Positions 17,922 to 27,763 of a DNA stretch of 64,000 nt are shown one piece after another. Position 1 is the stretch's first letter, and each line of letters begins with the position of its first letter. Made by a program: the position numbers and the translations under genes. Source of the DNA: Enterococcus sulfureus ATCC 49903 (GTDB taxonomy: Bacteria; Bacillota; Bacilli; Lactobacillales; Enterococcaceae); contig NZ_ASWO01000005.1 of NCBI RefSeq assembly GCF_000407605.1, positions 666,001 through 730,000 on the forward strand. Direction: 5' to 3'. The notes beneath the pieces are model-generated. The model was not told where the DNA came from. It worked only from the letters and a program-made list of their open reading frames with translations, and did no database searches.

Positions 17922-19025
17922 ATGAACAAGACAAAATTAAACGAATTGACCACTTGGTTAACACAACAGGATATTTCCTTAGCCTATCTCACAAATCCTG
18001 AATCGATTGCGTATTTTACTGGATTTGAGAGCGAACCACATGAACGGATATTAGCATTATTTGTTCCAGCTAATGGAGAGCCTTTTTTATTCACACCTGC
18101 ACTTGATGTCAAGGAAGCTGAACATAGCGGTTTTCTTTACGATGTTGTTGGCTATTTAGATAGCGAATCCCCTTTCAAAAAAATCAAACACGAAATTCTT
18201 GCACGATACGGCACACCAAAACAAATGGCACTAGAAAAAGGTGCACTTACATTGGACCGTTTCGAACAATTGACTGCTTTATTTGATACAACAGCCTTTG
18301 AATTTGATTTGACACCTCAAATTCAAGCAATGCAACTTGTAAAGACGGCTGCTGAAATCGAAAAATTACAAGTTGCTGGTTCTTGGGCAGATGTAGCCTT
18401 TGAAATTGGCTTTCAGGCCGTTAGAGAAGGGATTAGTGAACAAGAAATCGTAGCGGAAATCGAGTATCAATTAAAAAAACAAGGGATTTCTCATATGTCT
18501 TTTGATACGCTTGTACTTGCTGGTGACAATGCTGCAAATCCTCACGGTACTCCTGGGGCGCGAAAAATCGCACCAAATGAATTGGTTTTATTTGATTTAG
18601 GCGTAATCGCAAATGGCTACTGCTCAGATGCGACACGTACAGTCTCGTTTAAAAAACCTACTGCTTTACAAGCGAAGATTCACGCAATCGTATTAGAAGC
18701 ACAACTGACGGCACAAAAAGCGGTACGACCAGGAATCAAAGCAAGTCAATTGGATCAAATCGCTCGAGATGTTATTGAAAGCTATGGATATGGTGAGTAT
18801 TTCAATCATCGCTTAGGACATGGGATCGGGGCTTCTGTTCACGAATATCCGTCGCTTGTTGCTGGAAATGATTTAGTGATTGAAGAAGGCATGTGTTTTT
18901 CTTTGGAACCAGGTATTTATATTCCGAATGAAGTGGGCGTTCGAATCGAAGACTGTGTCTATGTCACAAAAGACGGTTGCCATTCGTTTACAAAAACATC
19001 AAAAGAACTATTACAACTTGATTAA
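17922..19025 (+). CDS. pepQ: Xaa-Pro dipeptidase (M24B)
   Basis: A 367-residue pita-bread metallopeptidase that splits dipeptides with C-terminal proline in the cytoplasm. The dimetal ligands are visible: two Asp in FDLGVIANGYCSDATR, His in GHGIGASVHEYP, Glu in SLEPGIY and Glu in VRIEDC. The N-terminal creatinase-like domain covers about residues 1-130. AAAGAAGG precedes the ATG. Divergent from ccpA. Confidence 0.95.
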   Translation: MNKTKLNELTTWLTQQDISLAYLTNPESIAYFTGFESEPHERILALFVPANGEPFLFTPALDVKEAEHSGFLYDVVGYLDSESPFKKIKHEILARYGTPKQMALEKGALTLDRFEQLTALFDTTAFEFDLTPQIQAMQLVKTAAEIEKLQVAGSWADVAFEIGFQAVREGISEQEIVAEIEYQLKKQGISHMSFDTLVLAGDNAANPHGTPGARKIAPNELVLFDLGVIANGYCSDATRTVSFKKPTALQAKIHAIVLEAQLTAQKAVRPGIKASQLDQIARDVIESYGYGEYFNHRLGHGIGASVHEYPSLVAGNDLVIEEGMCFSLEPGIYIPNEVGVRIEDCVYVTKDGCHSFTKTSKELLQLD

Positions 19026-19062
19026 AAAAACATCTCGGCTAATTTTAGCCGAGATGTTTTTT
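19024..19062. terminator. Bidirectional terminator
   Basis: AAACATCTCGGCTAA/TTAGCCGAGATGTTT hairpin with A and T runs between pepQ (plus) and the ytxH-type gene (minus). Confidence 0.85.
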
Positions 19063-19068
19063 GATTGC

Positions 19069-19626
19069 TTAATGATTTGCTTCTTCTTTAATTTCGTTTT
19101 GTAACTTTTCTGTGATGTCTTTTGTTTCGTTAGTGGCATCGCTTGTAACCGCTTTGGCCTCTTCTTTACCTTCTTTAACGGTTTCTTTTGCATCTTTTGC
19201 TGCTTCATCAACTTCAATAAAGATATCTTGTGCATGCTCTTTGCTTTGTTCTGTTACATCAGCTGCTGTTTTTTTGAAACGATCTGATAATTCATCCGTT
19301 TGTTTTTTCACTTCATCCGTTAACTCAGAAGCTGTATCCATCATGTCATCGTTTGCCTCTTCTGTTTTGCCTTTGATCGTACTCGCTAGACCATCTGCTT
19401 GTTGCGCCAATTGGCTAGCTTTATCTTTTGCGATTTCTGCTAAGTCCATTCCTTTATCTTTTGCAACATCGGTATAATCTGAAGCAGCATCCATTAAATC
19501 ATCGACTTGTTTAGCTAACTTCCCACGAATTTCTTTACCTGATTCTGGAGCTAATAGTAATGCTGCAGCAGCTGCAGCTGTTCCACCAATAATTGCACCT
19601 AATAAAAATCCACTTGTTTTACCCAT
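19069..19626 (-). CDS. YtxH-domain protein
   Basis: A 185-residue protein with an N-terminal Gly/Ala-rich hydrophobic segment (GFLLGAIIGGTAAAAAALLLAP) followed by SGKEIRGKL, the YtxH signature, and then a long charged helix rich in Lys, Glu, Asp and Ala predicted to be a coiled coil or amphipathic rod. Some YtxH proteins are stress-induced; the function here is unknown. It lies 14 bases after the DUF948 gene, so the two form an operon. Confidence 0.8.
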   Translation of the reverse strand: MGKTSGFLLGAIIGGTAAAAAALLLAPESGKEIRGKLAKQVDDLMDAASDYTDVAKDKGMDLAEIAKDKASQLAQQADGLASTIKGKTEEANDDMMDTASELTDEVKKQTDELSDRFKKTAADVTEQSKEHAQDIFIEVDEAAKDAKETVKEGKEEAKAVTSDATNETKDITEKLQNEIKEEANH

Positions 19627-19640
19627 GAAAATTCCTCCTT

Positions 19641-20069
19641 TTATTTCGCTGTTTCTTTATTTTTTGAAAAATATTTTGACGCCGCTTGTCCAACTTTACC
19701 CGCAACTGTTGCTTTGGCCGTTGTGCGTCCTAATGAACTCACACGCGTTAACAAGTTACGACTAGAGTAGTTTAAATCTGAAACGGAAGTTCCTAAATCA
19801 GCGACTGCTGTAAATAAAGGATCGATTGTCGCCACTTTACCATTTACATCGATTAGCAATTCGTTACTTTTAACCAATAAGCCTTCGACCTCACGAGACA
19901 ATACATCGACATCTTTTGTCACAACCGTGATGGTCTCGTTTGCTAAATCCACTGTTTTTTGTACTTTATCCACTGTTTGCGATACTTTCGCTAATAAGCG
20001 AATAACAAAAAATACCAATACAACAAAAGCTAACGCCGCAATCAATGCTGCGATTTCTCCCATTGACAT
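19641..20069 (-). CDS. DUF948-family membrane protein
   Basis: A 142-residue protein with one N-terminal membrane helix (ALIAALAFVVLVFFVIRLL) and a heptad-like region (VSQTVDKVQKTVDLANETI) typical of DUF948. Function is not established; in Firmicutes this family is commonly paired with YtxH proteins, as here. I place the start at 20069 because AAGGGAGTG lies five bases upstream; a further ATG at 20087 would lie before that site. Confidence 0.78.
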   Translation of the reverse strand: MSMGEIAALIAALAFVVLVFFVIRLLAKVSQTVDKVQKTVDLANETITVVTKDVDVLSREVEGLLVKSNELLIDVNGKVATIDPLFTAVADLGTSVSDLNYSSRNLLTRVSSLGRTTAKATVAGKVGQAASKYFSKNKETAK

Positions 20070-20138
20070 ACCAACACTCCCTTCCATAGACTATTTAAAA
20101 TAAGCATAGCATTTCCATGATTTTTCGACAAATATAAA

Positions 20139-21062
20139 CTATGCGTCTTCGGATTTTTCTTCTTTTTTCATCGCTTTTGGCTGTTTTGCACTCAATTCTT
20201 GTCCCAATTCAATAATAAACTGCGTTAAGTTTTCTTTTACTTCAGGATGCGTCAATCCATATTCGATACTTGTTTTCATAAATCCAAATTTATCGCCCAC
20301 ATCAGAACGTTTTCCCAAAAATTCACGTGCAAATACACGTTGAGTGCGGTTTAATTCATCAATTGCATCCGTCAACTGAATTTCATTTCCTGCACCTGGC
20401 TTTTGTGTTTCTAATACTTGGAAAATCTCAGGCGTTAACAAGTAACGACCAATAATCGCTAAATCACTTGGGGCTTCATCTGGTGTGCTTGGTTTTTCGA
20501 CAAAGTTTTTCACATTGTACAATCCAGGTTCTACTTGTTCCCCAGGATTGATGATGCCGTATTTAACCGTTTCTTCATGTGGTACATTCATCACAGCAAT
20601 CGTTGATGCATGTGTCACTTCATAGTCATTGATCAATTGTTGCGTTAACGGAACTTCATCTTCCATTAAATCATCCCCTAGCATCACGACAAATGGCTCA
20701 TTGCCCACAAAAGCTTTGGCTTGAAGAACAGCATGCCCTAGACCTAAAGGATGTGATTGGCGAATAAAATGTAAATTCACTTCAGTGGTTTCTTCCACTA
20801 ATTTTAATAGTTCAGATTTTCCTTTTTCTTTTAGATTCATTTCTAATTCAAGATTTGCATCAAAGTGATCTTCGATTGGACGTTTCCCTTTACCGGTCAC
20901 GATCAAAATATCTTCGATTCCTGATTTTAATGCTTCTTCAACGATAAACTGAATCGTGGGTTTATCTACGATCGGCAACATTTCTTTTGCCATCGCTTTG
21001 GTTGCAGGTAAAAATCGAGTTCCTAATCCTGCTGCTGGAATAATTGCTTTTCTTACTTTCAT
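20139..21062 (-). CDS. galU: UTP-glucose-1-phosphate uridylyltransferase
   Basis: A 307-residue nucleotidyltransferase making UDP-glucose from UTP and glucose 1-phosphate. The N-terminal nucleotide-binding motif [26 protein letters not shown] and VEKP are typical. UDP-glucose feeds glycolipids (lipoteichoic acid anchor) and capsule. It follows gpsA by 13 bases in the hprK-lgt-gpsA-galU operon. The Lys/Glu-rich C-terminal tail is ordinary. Confidence 0.95.
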   Translation of the reverse strand: MKVRKAIIPAAGLGTRFLPATKAMAKEMLPIVDKPTIQFIVEEALKSGIEDILIVTGKGKRPIEDHFDANLELEMNLKEKGKSELLKLVEETTEVNLHFIRQSHPLGLGHAVLQAKAFVGNEPFVVMLGDDLMEDEVPLTQQLINDYEVTHASTIAVMNVPHEETVKYGIINPGEQVEPGLYNVKNFVEKPSTPDEAPSDLAIIGRYLLTPEIFQVLETQKPGAGNEIQLTDAIDELNRTQRVFAREFLGKRSDVGDKFGFMKTSIEYGLTHPEVKENLTQFIIELGQELSAKQPKAMKKEEKSEDA

Positions 21063-21075
21063 TTAAACGGCTCCT

Positions 21076-22101
21076 TTAGTCTTCAATAGAAAATTCATTT
21101 TCAATTTTACCATCGCGCAACATGATCTCTTTTAGCGCGACTTGAATATCTTTTCTTTCATACAACACTTGATAAATTGTTTCCGTAATCGGCATTTCGA
21201 CTTGTAATTCTTCAGCCAATTCTTTAGCAGCTTTGGTTGTCGCCACTCCTTCAACGACCATTCCCATATTTTCTAATACTTCATCTAAAGAATGGTTTTG
21301 ACCTAGAAGATGGCCAGCACGCCAATTTCGAGAATGAACACTCGTACACGTTACGATGAGATCCCCGACACCACTTAATCCAATAAAGGTTAACGGATCT
21401 GCCCCCATTGCAACTCCTAACCGACTAATTTCAGCTAATCCCCGCGTCATGATGGCGGCTTTAGCATCATCCCCAAAGCCAAGCCCTACAAGTGCTCCTG
21501 CACCGATCGCAATGATATTTTTTAATGCCGCCCCAGTTTCAACGCCAATCACGTCTGGATTGGTATAAATGCGAAAATAATCATTCATAAACAACTTTTG
21601 AACATATGCAGCAGCTTGTTCATTTGTCGATGCCGCTGTAATGGTTGTAATGTCTCGTCTAGACACTTCTTCTGCATGACTTGGTCCAGATAAAACGATA
21701 ATCTCTTGACGCTTTGTTTCAGGTATTTCTTGCGCCAATACTTCCGAAATTCGAGTATGAGTATGTTGTTCTAATCCTTTTGAGGCATGAATGATTTGTG
21801 GACGATGAGTTAATCGTGCGGCAACATTTTTGGCCACCTCACGCATTGCTTTTGTTGGAACAACAAATAAAATCGCATCGGTATCTGCAATGGCTTTATC
21901 TAAGTCCGTTTCTGCTTGGATACTAGAAGACAGCACCAGGTCGGGAAGATAACGTGTATTTGTATGATGCTCCTTAATTTCAGCAATTTGCGCTTCATTA
22001 TTGCCCCATAAGGTTACGCTGTGTCCATTTTCTGCCAATACTTGGGCTAATGCTGTTCCCCAAGATCCAGCGCCTAGGACAGCTATCTTTTGTTGATTCA
22101 T
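21076..22101 (-). CDS. gpsA: Glycerol-3-phosphate dehydrogenase, NAD(P)+
   Basis: A 341-residue cytoplasmic enzyme that reduces dihydroxyacetone phosphate to sn-glycerol 3-phosphate for phospholipid and teichoic acid synthesis. It shows the Rossmann motif [12 protein letters not shown] and family motifs [22 protein letters not shown] and [10 protein letters not shown] choose the start at 22101, preceded by AAAGGTGAGG, which lies across the end of lgt; the gap to the lgt stop is 14 bases. Confidence 0.95.
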   Translation of the reverse strand: MNQQKIAVLGAGSWGTALAQVLAENGHSVTLWGNNEAQIAEIKEHHTNTRYLPDLVLSSSIQAETDLDKAIADTDAILFVVPTKAMREVAKNVAARLTHRPQIIHASKGLEQHTHTRISEVLAQEIPETKRQEIIVLSGPSHAEEVSRRDITTITAASTNEQAAAYVQKLFMNDYFRIYTNPDVIGVETGAALKNIIAIGAGALVGLGFGDDAKAAIMTRGLAEISRLGVAMGADPLTFIGLSGVGDLIVTCTSVHSRNWRAGHLLGQNHSLDEVLENMGMVVEGVATTKAAKELAEELQVEMPITETIYQVLYERKDIQVALKEIMLRDGKIENEFSIED

Positions 22102-22115
22102 TTTTTTCCTCACCT

Positions 22116-22949
22116 TTACACGATCCACTGATTTTTCCAGTGACTACGATCATATGATTTTAATTGTTTATTTTGTTTACGACGCCAAATAAAGACACCA
22201 ATTGCGCCAACTAACAAAATAAACGATAACAATTGTGACACACGAATCGAACCTACTAGATATAAGCTATCTGTTCGCATTCCTTCAATAAACATACGGC
22301 CAAAGCTATACCAAATCACATAGCTTAATGCCACTTCTCCTCGTTTTAACAATCCTGTTTTTTTACGTAAAAAAAGCAAGACAATAAATCCGATGAATGT
22401 CCATACAGATTCATATAAAAATGTCGGTTGGCGGTAAGCGCCATCGATATACATATTCTCGATGATAAACTGTGGAAGATGTAGCGATTGTAAAAAAGCT
22501 TTGGTCGTTTCGCCACCAAAAGCTTCATGGTTCATAAAATTCCCCCAACGACCAATCGATTGCGCAATCATCACACTCGGTGCGGCAATATCTAAAAACG
22601 TCCACACGGAGATAAAATGACGTGAGCAAAAATAATACAACCAAATGCCCCCAACAATCAATCCACCATAAATCGCTAGTCCACCTGAACGAATATTAAA
22701 GACTTGAATCGGATCTGCCAAATAAGGTTGTAGATCAAATAAAATATAGTATAATCTAGCACCTATAAAGGATAACGGCAATCCAACCAACATGAAATCC
22801 GTCACATCATCGGCTTTCATCCCGACACGCTCAGCTTCTCTTGAGCTTAATACCATCGCAATGACCACTCCTGAGATAATGATCACCGCATACCAATAAA
22901 TCGACAAGCCAAATAATTCAAATGCTACACGATTGACATATCCTATCAT
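22116..22949 (-). CDS. lgt: Prolipoprotein diacylglyceryl transferase
   Basis: A 277-residue polytopic membrane enzyme that transfers diacylglycerol from phosphatidylglycerol to the lipobox Cys of prolipoproteins (such as PstS in this window). The signatures [18 protein letters not shown] ([15 protein letters not shown]) and [13 protein letters not shown] with the essential Arg are present, and about seven membrane segments can be seen. It lies 13 bases after hprK. Confidence 0.95.
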   Translation of the reverse strand: MIGYVNRVAFELFGLSIYWYAVIIISGVVIAMVLSSREAERVGMKADDVTDFMLVGLPLSFIGARLYYILFDLQPYLADPIQVFNIRSGGLAIYGGLIVGGIWLYYFCSRHFISVWTFLDIAAPSVMIAQSIGRWGNFMNHEAFGGETTKAFLQSLHLPQFIIENMYIDGAYRQPTFLYESVWTFIGFIVLLFLRKKTGLLKRGEVALSYVIWYSFGRMFIEGMRTDSLYLVGSIRVSQLLSFILLVGAIGVFIWRRKQNKQLKSYDRSHWKNQWIV

Positions 22950-22962
22950 TTATAACGCTCCT

Positions 22963-23898
22963 TTATTCCGCTGAATTTTCTTCAATCAAACGACTTAAGC
23001 GTTGTTCAAATGATTTCGTTGCATCAAATCCCATTGAGCGCGCACGATGATTCATCGCAGCTACTTCAATAATAATCGCAACATTTCGTCCTGTTTTTAC
23101 AGGAATCTTGATTTGTGGGATCTGAACTGATCCAATATAAATCGATTCATCAGCACTTCCCAAACGATCATATTGTTTATCTTTAGCCCAATTTTCTAGA
23201 TACACAACTAGTTGGACTTGCATCGAACCACGCACAGCACTCGCACCAAATAAGTTCATCACATCGATAATCCCGATCCCGCGAATCTCGATTAAATGTT
23301 CTAAGATTTTTGGGGGTTCTCCTACTAGCGTCAAATCGTCTTTTTTAAAGACATCCACTCGATCGTCGGCAATCAAACGGTGTCCGCGTTTGATCAATTC
23401 TAAAGCTGTTTCACTTTTTCCGATTCCACTGTCTCCTTGAATCAACACACCTAATCCATAAACATCCACTAATACACCATGGATACTCGTACGTGTAGCC
23501 AATTGTTCTTCTAAGTAACTTGAAATTTCACCTAATAAGCGGGAGGTGGACACTTTTGAACGTAAAATCGGGATTTGATGTTCTTCACACGCTTGGATCA
23601 TCTCGTCTGGTATCTCAAGTCCTCTAGATACAATAAATCCTGGTGTGTCATCAGAGCATAAGCGACGTAAAATCATCAAGCGCTCTTCTGGCATCATACG
23701 CTCGGCAAAGGTAATTTCTTTATTGCCAAACAATTGCAAACGATCATTTGAATAATAAGAAAAATAGCCAGTCAATTCCAAACCTGGTCGAGAAATATCA
23801 CCGGTAAAAATTTCTTTTTCTAATGCAATTTCATTGCCTGTTACAATTTCTAAATTCAGTGCTTGTGTTAATTCACTAATCTTCACTGATTCTGTCAT
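22963..23898 (-). CDS. hprK: HPr kinase/phosphorylase
   Basis: A 311-residue enzyme that phosphorylates and dephosphorylates HPr on Ser46, producing the CcpA co-repressor. The Walker A motif [14 protein letters not shown] and the HprK signature region ([15 protein letters not shown]) are visible. Start at 23898 with GAGAGGTC upstream; a longer open frame to 24012 has no site and no family similarity. First gene of the hprK-lgt-gpsA-galU operon, downstream of the lia-type operon terminator. Confidence 0.96.
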   Translation of the reverse strand: MTESVKISELTQALNLEIVTGNEIALEKEIFTGDISRPGLELTGYFSYYSNDRLQLFGNKEITFAERMMPEERLMILRRLCSDDTPGFIVSRGLEIPDEMIQACEEHQIPILRSKVSTSRLLGEISSYLEEQLATRTSIHGVLVDVYGLGVLIQGDSGIGKSETALELIKRGHRLIADDRVDVFKKDDLTLVGEPPKILEHLIEIRGIGIIDVMNLFGASAVRGSMQVQLVVYLENWAKDKQYDRLGSADESIYIGSVQIPQIKIPVKTGRNVAIIIEVAAMNHRARSMGFDATKSFEQRLSRLIEENSAE

Positions 23899-23991
23899 AG
23901 TTAGACCTCTCTTTCTATGCTTAATACTGTTATATTTTATCATTGTATGTGTGAAATTCCTATCATCTATCGTGGATATTTCGTTTTTTAT

Positions 23992-24027
23992 AAAAAAACA
24001 TGCATACCGCAAGCGATATGCATGTGT
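23992..24027 (-). terminator. Terminator of the liaXYZ-like operon
   Basis: ACATGCATA, a 9-base loop, TATGCATGT and seven T on the minus strand, directly after the liaZ-like stop. Confidence 0.85.
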
Positions 24028-24384
24028 TTACTCTAATTTTTGTAGACGATGCTCGGTCACGATCATATTGATCAAAGACATGATAACTGCTACTAATAAC
24101 GCTGCTCCAAAAGAAGAAAAACCAAATTTTGTTGCACCAACGACACTAGACGTGATTTGTAAAATCGCCGCATTGACTACAAAACTAAACAATCCTAAAG
24201 TCAAAAAAGTCAAAGGGAATGTTAGAAACAATAAGATTGGACGTAAGAATGCATTTAGTACCGATAAGATGATACTTGCCAGTAATGCCGTCCATAAACT
24301 TTGTACGTGAACCATTTGAGGCAACAATACCGAAAGCGAAATAAATGTTAACACATTCATGATCAGTCGTTGCATATAGTTCAC
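24028..24384 (-). CDS. liaZ: Four-helix membrane protein, LiaZ-like (phage holin family 4)
   Basis: About 118 residues with four hydrophobic helices (FISLSVLLPQM, LLASIILSVLNAFLRPILLFL, FPLTFLTLGLFSFVVNAAI, GAALLVAVIMSLIN), the profile of the holin-like family placed third in enterococcal liaXYZ operons. Role unknown; the operon answers membrane stress. I choose the GTG at 24384, which overlaps the liaY stop (TAGTG) and has GGAG nine bases upstream; a TTG further upstream or ATG at 24375 are alternatives. Confidence 0.75.
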   Translation of the reverse strand: MNYMQRLIMNVLTFISLSVLLPQMVHVQSLWTALLASIILSVLNAFLRPILLFLTFPLTFLTLGLFSFVVNAAILQITSSVVGATKFGFSSFGAALLVAVIMSLINMIVTEHRLQKLE

Positions 24385-24698
24385 TAGAAATCGCTCCAAT
24401 CTTCATCTTTCGTTTCATTAGGGTCTACTTTTTCAGCTTCTTTACGCTCTCTAGAACGTGTGTTGTTTTGGTAATATAGATTATCATGGCCGTAATTCGT
24501 ACGACGTGTTTGCGCATTTGGCATGATGATCGCTAAACCAATATAAAGCAAGATCCCAGGGAATCCTGTCGACATCAAGGAAAGAACAATATAGATGACC
24601 CTTACGATGGTTGGATCAAAGCCAAAATATTCTGCAATCCCCCCTAATACCCCTGAGACTACTCGATTATCTGAAGATTTTGTTAACCGTTTTTTCAT
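24384..24698 (-). CDS. liaY: PspC-domain protein, LiaY-like
   Basis: A 104-residue PspC-family membrane protein: an N-terminal NRVVSGVLGGIAEYFGFDP motif, one or two membrane helices (IVRVIYIVLSL; ILLYIGLAIIMP) and a charged cytoplasmic tail. In Enterococcus, LiaY acts with LiaX in redistributing anionic phospholipid domains under daptomycin or antimicrobial peptide stress. Start at 24698, preceded by AAAGGTGA. Confidence 0.82.
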   Translation of the reverse strand: MKKRLTKSSDNRVVSGVLGGIAEYFGFDPTIVRVIYIVLSLMSTGFPGILLYIGLAIIMPNAQTRRTNYGHDNLYYQNNTRSRERKEAEKVDPNETKDEDWSDF

Positions 24699-24729
24699 AA
24701 TTATCACCTTTCTATTCTTTCAATTTATC

Positions 24730-26247
24730 TTATTGGTCCGTGTCTTTTAAGTATACACTACCTGTTGTTGTAGACACATCGATTTGCGCCATATGATCCA
24801 TCACGCGTTCAAATTCAAGTAACTGGTTCATTTTTTCACGTTTTTCACGAATAATCTCATAACCGGTCATTCGACTTTGAACAGCACCAATATTTGTTTT
24901 TGCTTCACCTGCTAAACCTAATGTAACGGGAAGTGCCACTTTCACATCTCCATTAACAGAAGAAGCTTGTAATTTACGTAGATTTTCTTGTTCAAAGGTT
25001 AGCTTGATATCACCATTGACTAAAGACAGTAGGGCTGTTTCTGGTGTCGTAGTTACGATGATGGCACCGTTAATATTTTCGATCACAGTATCCCGAATCG
25101 TTCCTGCTTCGATTCCGATAGATCCGTTGACTCCTTCTAATTCTAACATGGTTGCGTCGATATGGTGTAGTTGAATATCACCATTTGTCGTTTTCATGTA
25201 CACATCTTTTGCTGTCAACTCATCTACTATGATTGTTCCATTTAACATCTTGATTGCAACGTGATCATATGTTTGATCAGGCAAGAAAACTACTAAATCC
25301 GCACGTACACGTTTATTTGGGATGTGTAAACGTATAGCTTCGTTATCGACTTCAATTTGACTACGTTCTGCAAATAATTCTTCCGCATTTTCTGAATGGA
25401 ATTTTCCATATAATTTGATTTTTGCGTCGACTTTAACAAAATCTTCTGACCAACGTTTCAATACGATCGCGCCGTTTGCGATTTTCACGTCTAAAATCGT
25501 CGCAGGTGTAGCATCAAAAACAAATTCTTTGTCAAATTTTGTTGAAGCCACCCCAGGTACTTTCACATGGAAATCTTTCCACTCTACATTTTCACTAATC
25601 GAATCGGAAACATTTTGCAACGTACGTAATAGTACTTTACTAAATTTTGTTCCATGTTTGACTACTTTTTCGCTAGCATTCGTCAGTTTTTCAGTCGCTT
25701 GTTCTTTCCAGTCTTCTGGAATATCAAATTTTTGACTCATTTTTTCTTTTGAATAGATCCATTGCTCACGACGGATTTCTTTCATCTGTTCTTCTAGTTC
25801 GCGTTTTTGTTGATGTAATTTGGTTAGTTGATGATCCAATTGTTTGACTTCATCTTCTAAACGTTCACGAACCTTGATTTCTTCATCCGATACTTCTTCT
25901 AATTCTTCGTGAGTATAGTATTCAGTTAACGTATCTTTAATCGTTTGACGTTCTTTCGTTACAAAATTCATTTGTTCTTGGACTTGATCTAAAGAAGCAG
26001 AAATCGAAGTGGTTTGACTCGCTAATTCATCTAAAATCGCCTCTAAGTCTTCTGATTCTTGTTCATCTATAAATTCAGATTCATCTGTCGGTTGTGCTTC
26101 GGCTTTCTTGGCTTGAACTTGTTCAGCAGCCTTTTCGATTTGAGAAGCATCTTTATCTTGTGCAATGCCTTCTAATAAATCTAAGGCTTCTTCCGTTGAA
26201 AGGACACCTTTTTTCACCAAGTCTAAAATTCGTTTTCTTTCATTCAT
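24730..26247 (-). CDS. liaX: DUF4097 surface/stress protein, LiaX-like
   Basis: A 505-residue protein. Residues 5-35 form a SHOCT-like helical hairpin (ILDLVKKGVLSTEEALDLLEG), residues about 80-175 a coiled coil, and residues about 260-505 a DUF4097 beta-rich domain with repeated NGxI units (TNGDIQL, VNGSIGI, INGAIIV, VNGDIKL, VNGDVKV). In E. faecalis, LiaX senses daptomycin and the peptide LL-37, and its C-terminal domain restrains the LiaFSR system. It has no signal peptide, as reported for that protein. The downstream PspC and holin-like genes support the assignment. Confidence 0.85.
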   Translation of the reverse strand: MNERKRILDLVKKGVLSTEEALDLLEGIAQDKDASQIEKAAEQVQAKKAEAQPTDESEFIDEQESEDLEAILDELASQTTSISASLDQVQEQMNFVTKERQTIKDTLTEYYTHEELEEVSDEEIKVRERLEDEVKQLDHQLTKLHQQKRELEEQMKEIRREQWIYSKEKMSQKFDIPEDWKEQATEKLTNASEKVVKHGTKFSKVLLRTLQNVSDSISENVEWKDFHVKVPGVASTKFDKEFVFDATPATILDVKIANGAIVLKRWSEDFVKVDAKIKLYGKFHSENAEELFAERSQIEVDNEAIRLHIPNKRVRADLVVFLPDQTYDHVAIKMLNGTIIVDELTAKDVYMKTTNGDIQLHHIDATMLELEGVNGSIGIEAGTIRDTVIENINGAIIVTTTPETALLSLVNGDIKLTFEQENLRKLQASSVNGDVKVALPVTLGLAGEAKTNIGAVQSRMTGYEIIREKREKMNQLLEFERVMDHMAQIDVSTTTGSVYLKDTDQ

Positions 26248-26294
26248 GGAAATGCCTCCTAAACTTTTTTATAAGCATTCTTGCTTACAAGACT

Positions 26295-26306
26295 ATTATG
26301 CCAAAC
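26295..26306 (-). promoter_or_regulatory. Candidate extended -10 promoter for liaX operon
   Basis: The minus strand reads TTTGGCATAAT, a TGn extended -10 with CATAAT at 26300-26295. No convincing -35 box lies 16-18 bases upstream, which would fit an activator-dependent promoter such as a LiaR target; that dependence is inferred. Confidence 0.4.
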
Positions 26307-26335
26307 CTGAGGCAAAAACACATAGGTCTAAAGTA

Positions 26336-26372
26336 CCAAAAAAAGATTCTTCTCAAAATAGAAGAATCTTTA
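26336..26372 (-). terminator. Terminator of cmk
   Basis: AAGATTCTTC/GAAGAATCTT stem and seven T on the minus strand, starting at the cmk stop codon. Confidence 0.85.
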
Positions 26373-27038
26373 TAATGCTTGTTGAATATACTCTGCAATG
26401 ATTTGGACTACTTGATCGATTGACTTTCCTGTCGTGTCGACCAATATCGCATCTTCTGCTTGTTTTAAAGGTGAAATTTCACGTGTTGAGTCAATATGAT
26501 CTCGCTGTTGGATTTCCTTAGTTAGTGTATCTAAATCAGTTAAGATCCCTTTTGTTTGATTTTCTGCATACCGTCTTTGTGCACGCTCCGTTACACTGGC
26601 AACCAAAAAGATTTTTACTTGTGCATCAGGTAAAACAGCCGTTCCAATATCGCGACCATCCATAATGACTTGACCATTTTCAGCAATCAGTTGTTGTTGT
26701 TTAACTAAGGCTTCTCTAACGCCTTGATGCGTTGCCACTTCTGAAACATTATTCGTTACATCTGGTTGACGAATCGCATCCGTGATATTTTTTTGATCGA
26801 CAAAGACCTGTTGTTCTGTTTGCGTTTGTTTAAATTCGATTGGATGCTGATGAAGTAATTCGACCAATGCTTGTTCATCAGAAAAAGGAACGTGATATGT
26901 GAGTGCTAAATACGTCACCGCTCGATACATCGCTCCTGTGTCGGTGTAGATAAATCCAAATTGTTTCGCTAGTCGTTTTGCAACCGTACTTTTTCCAGAT
27001 GATGCTGGACCATCGATTGCGACTTTAATTTTTTTCAT
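26370..27038 (-). CDS. cmk: Cytidylate kinase
   Basis: A 222-residue nucleotide kinase that phosphorylates CMP and dCMP. It carries the Walker A motif [21 protein letters not shown] and the [14 protein letters not shown] motif. I place the start at 27038 by family alignment ([10 protein letters not shown]); the ribosome site is weak and the frame remains open to 27095. In many Firmicutes rpsA follows directly; here rpsA lies 27 kb away and a terminator follows cmk. Confidence 0.94.
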   Translation of the reverse strand: MKKIKVAIDGPASSGKSTVAKRLAKQFGFIYTDTGAMYRAVTYLALTYHVPFSDEQALVELLHQHPIEFKQTQTEQQVFVDQKNITDAIRQPDVTNNVSEVATHQGVREALVKQQQLIAENGQVIMDGRDIGTAVLPDAQVKIFLVASVTERAQRRYAENQTKGILTDLDTLTKEIQQRDHIDSTREISPLKQAEDAILVDTTGKSIDQVVQIIAEYIQQAL

Positions 27039-27079
27039 TATACTATCAATCCTTATCTTTTTAACTATGAAAATCCCAT

Positions 27080-27107
27080 AAAAAAAACCGCTCAAGCGGT
27101 TTTTATT
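27080..27107 (-). terminator. Terminator of the LysM-protein gene
   Basis: AAACCGCTTGAGCGGTTT palindrome and eight T on the minus strand, upstream of cmk. Confidence 0.8.
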
Positions 27108-27687
27108 TGATTCTTACTTGTTGGCCTGGAGCAAAGAAAAAGTTGTCCATTGACATTCCATTTAATTGCAAAAGTTTTTCGACACTAATTCCAGCACGAG
27201 CCGCAATTTGGTTCGGCCCTTCACCAGATAATACTTCAATTGTTTCGCCAGCTACAGCTGAACTTGAAGGTGTCGTTTCTTCCGGCACACTCACTTGACT
27301 ACTTTCATCAGATGAAGGTAGTGTTTCTTCTGTTTGCGTCTCTCCAACTGTTTCACTTGTCATTTCTGTTGAAGAAGTCGATTCTGTTTCAGTCGAACTC
27401 GTTTTAGTGGTCGTCGTTGTACTGCTAGACGCTTTTGCGACCTCAGAACTACTACTGCTCACTAAACTAGCCGCTTCAGTTTTTTGTTGGTGTACCCAAA
27501 TTCCGACAACGGTTGGAATCGCGACACATAGAAATAGTAAAAAAAGGACAATCGATAGAAATAATGTATTGCCACGTTTTTGATGATACTGGTTGGATCT
27601 TGATGCATTTTCTTGTGTTTCTTCTTCGTAAATTGGTTGTTCCCATGGTTCTTTTTGTTCATCCGAACGATTGCTTCTCTTGTTCAC
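27103..27687 (-). CDS. Membrane-anchored LysM protein with Ser/Thr-rich stalk
   Basis: A 194-residue protein with a charged cytoplasmic N-terminus, one membrane helix (about residues 42-65), a Ser/Thr/Glu-rich stalk (about residues 73-145) and a C-terminal LysM-like module ([29 protein letters not shown], ending PGQQVRIK). LysM modules bind peptidoglycan, so it is probably an external wall-binding protein on a flexible stalk. The same kind of gene is found between recQ and cmk in other enterococci. Enzymatic function is not evident. Confidence 0.8.
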   Translation of the reverse strand: MNKRSNRSDEQKEPWEQPIYEEETQENASRSNQYHQKRGNTLFLSIVLFLLFLCVAIPTVVGIWVHQQKTEAASLVSSSSSEVAKASSSTTTTTKTSSTETESTSSTEMTSETVGETQTEETLPSSDESSQVSVPEETTPSSSAVAGETIEVLSGEGPNQIAARAGISVEKLLQLNGMSMDNFFFAPGQQVRIK

Positions 27688-27763
27688 ACTTGGTCCCTCC
27701 TGATAATCTCTTCGAAATATTATACCATAGCTATTTTCAAATATGCAGAAAATTTTTGAAAAG

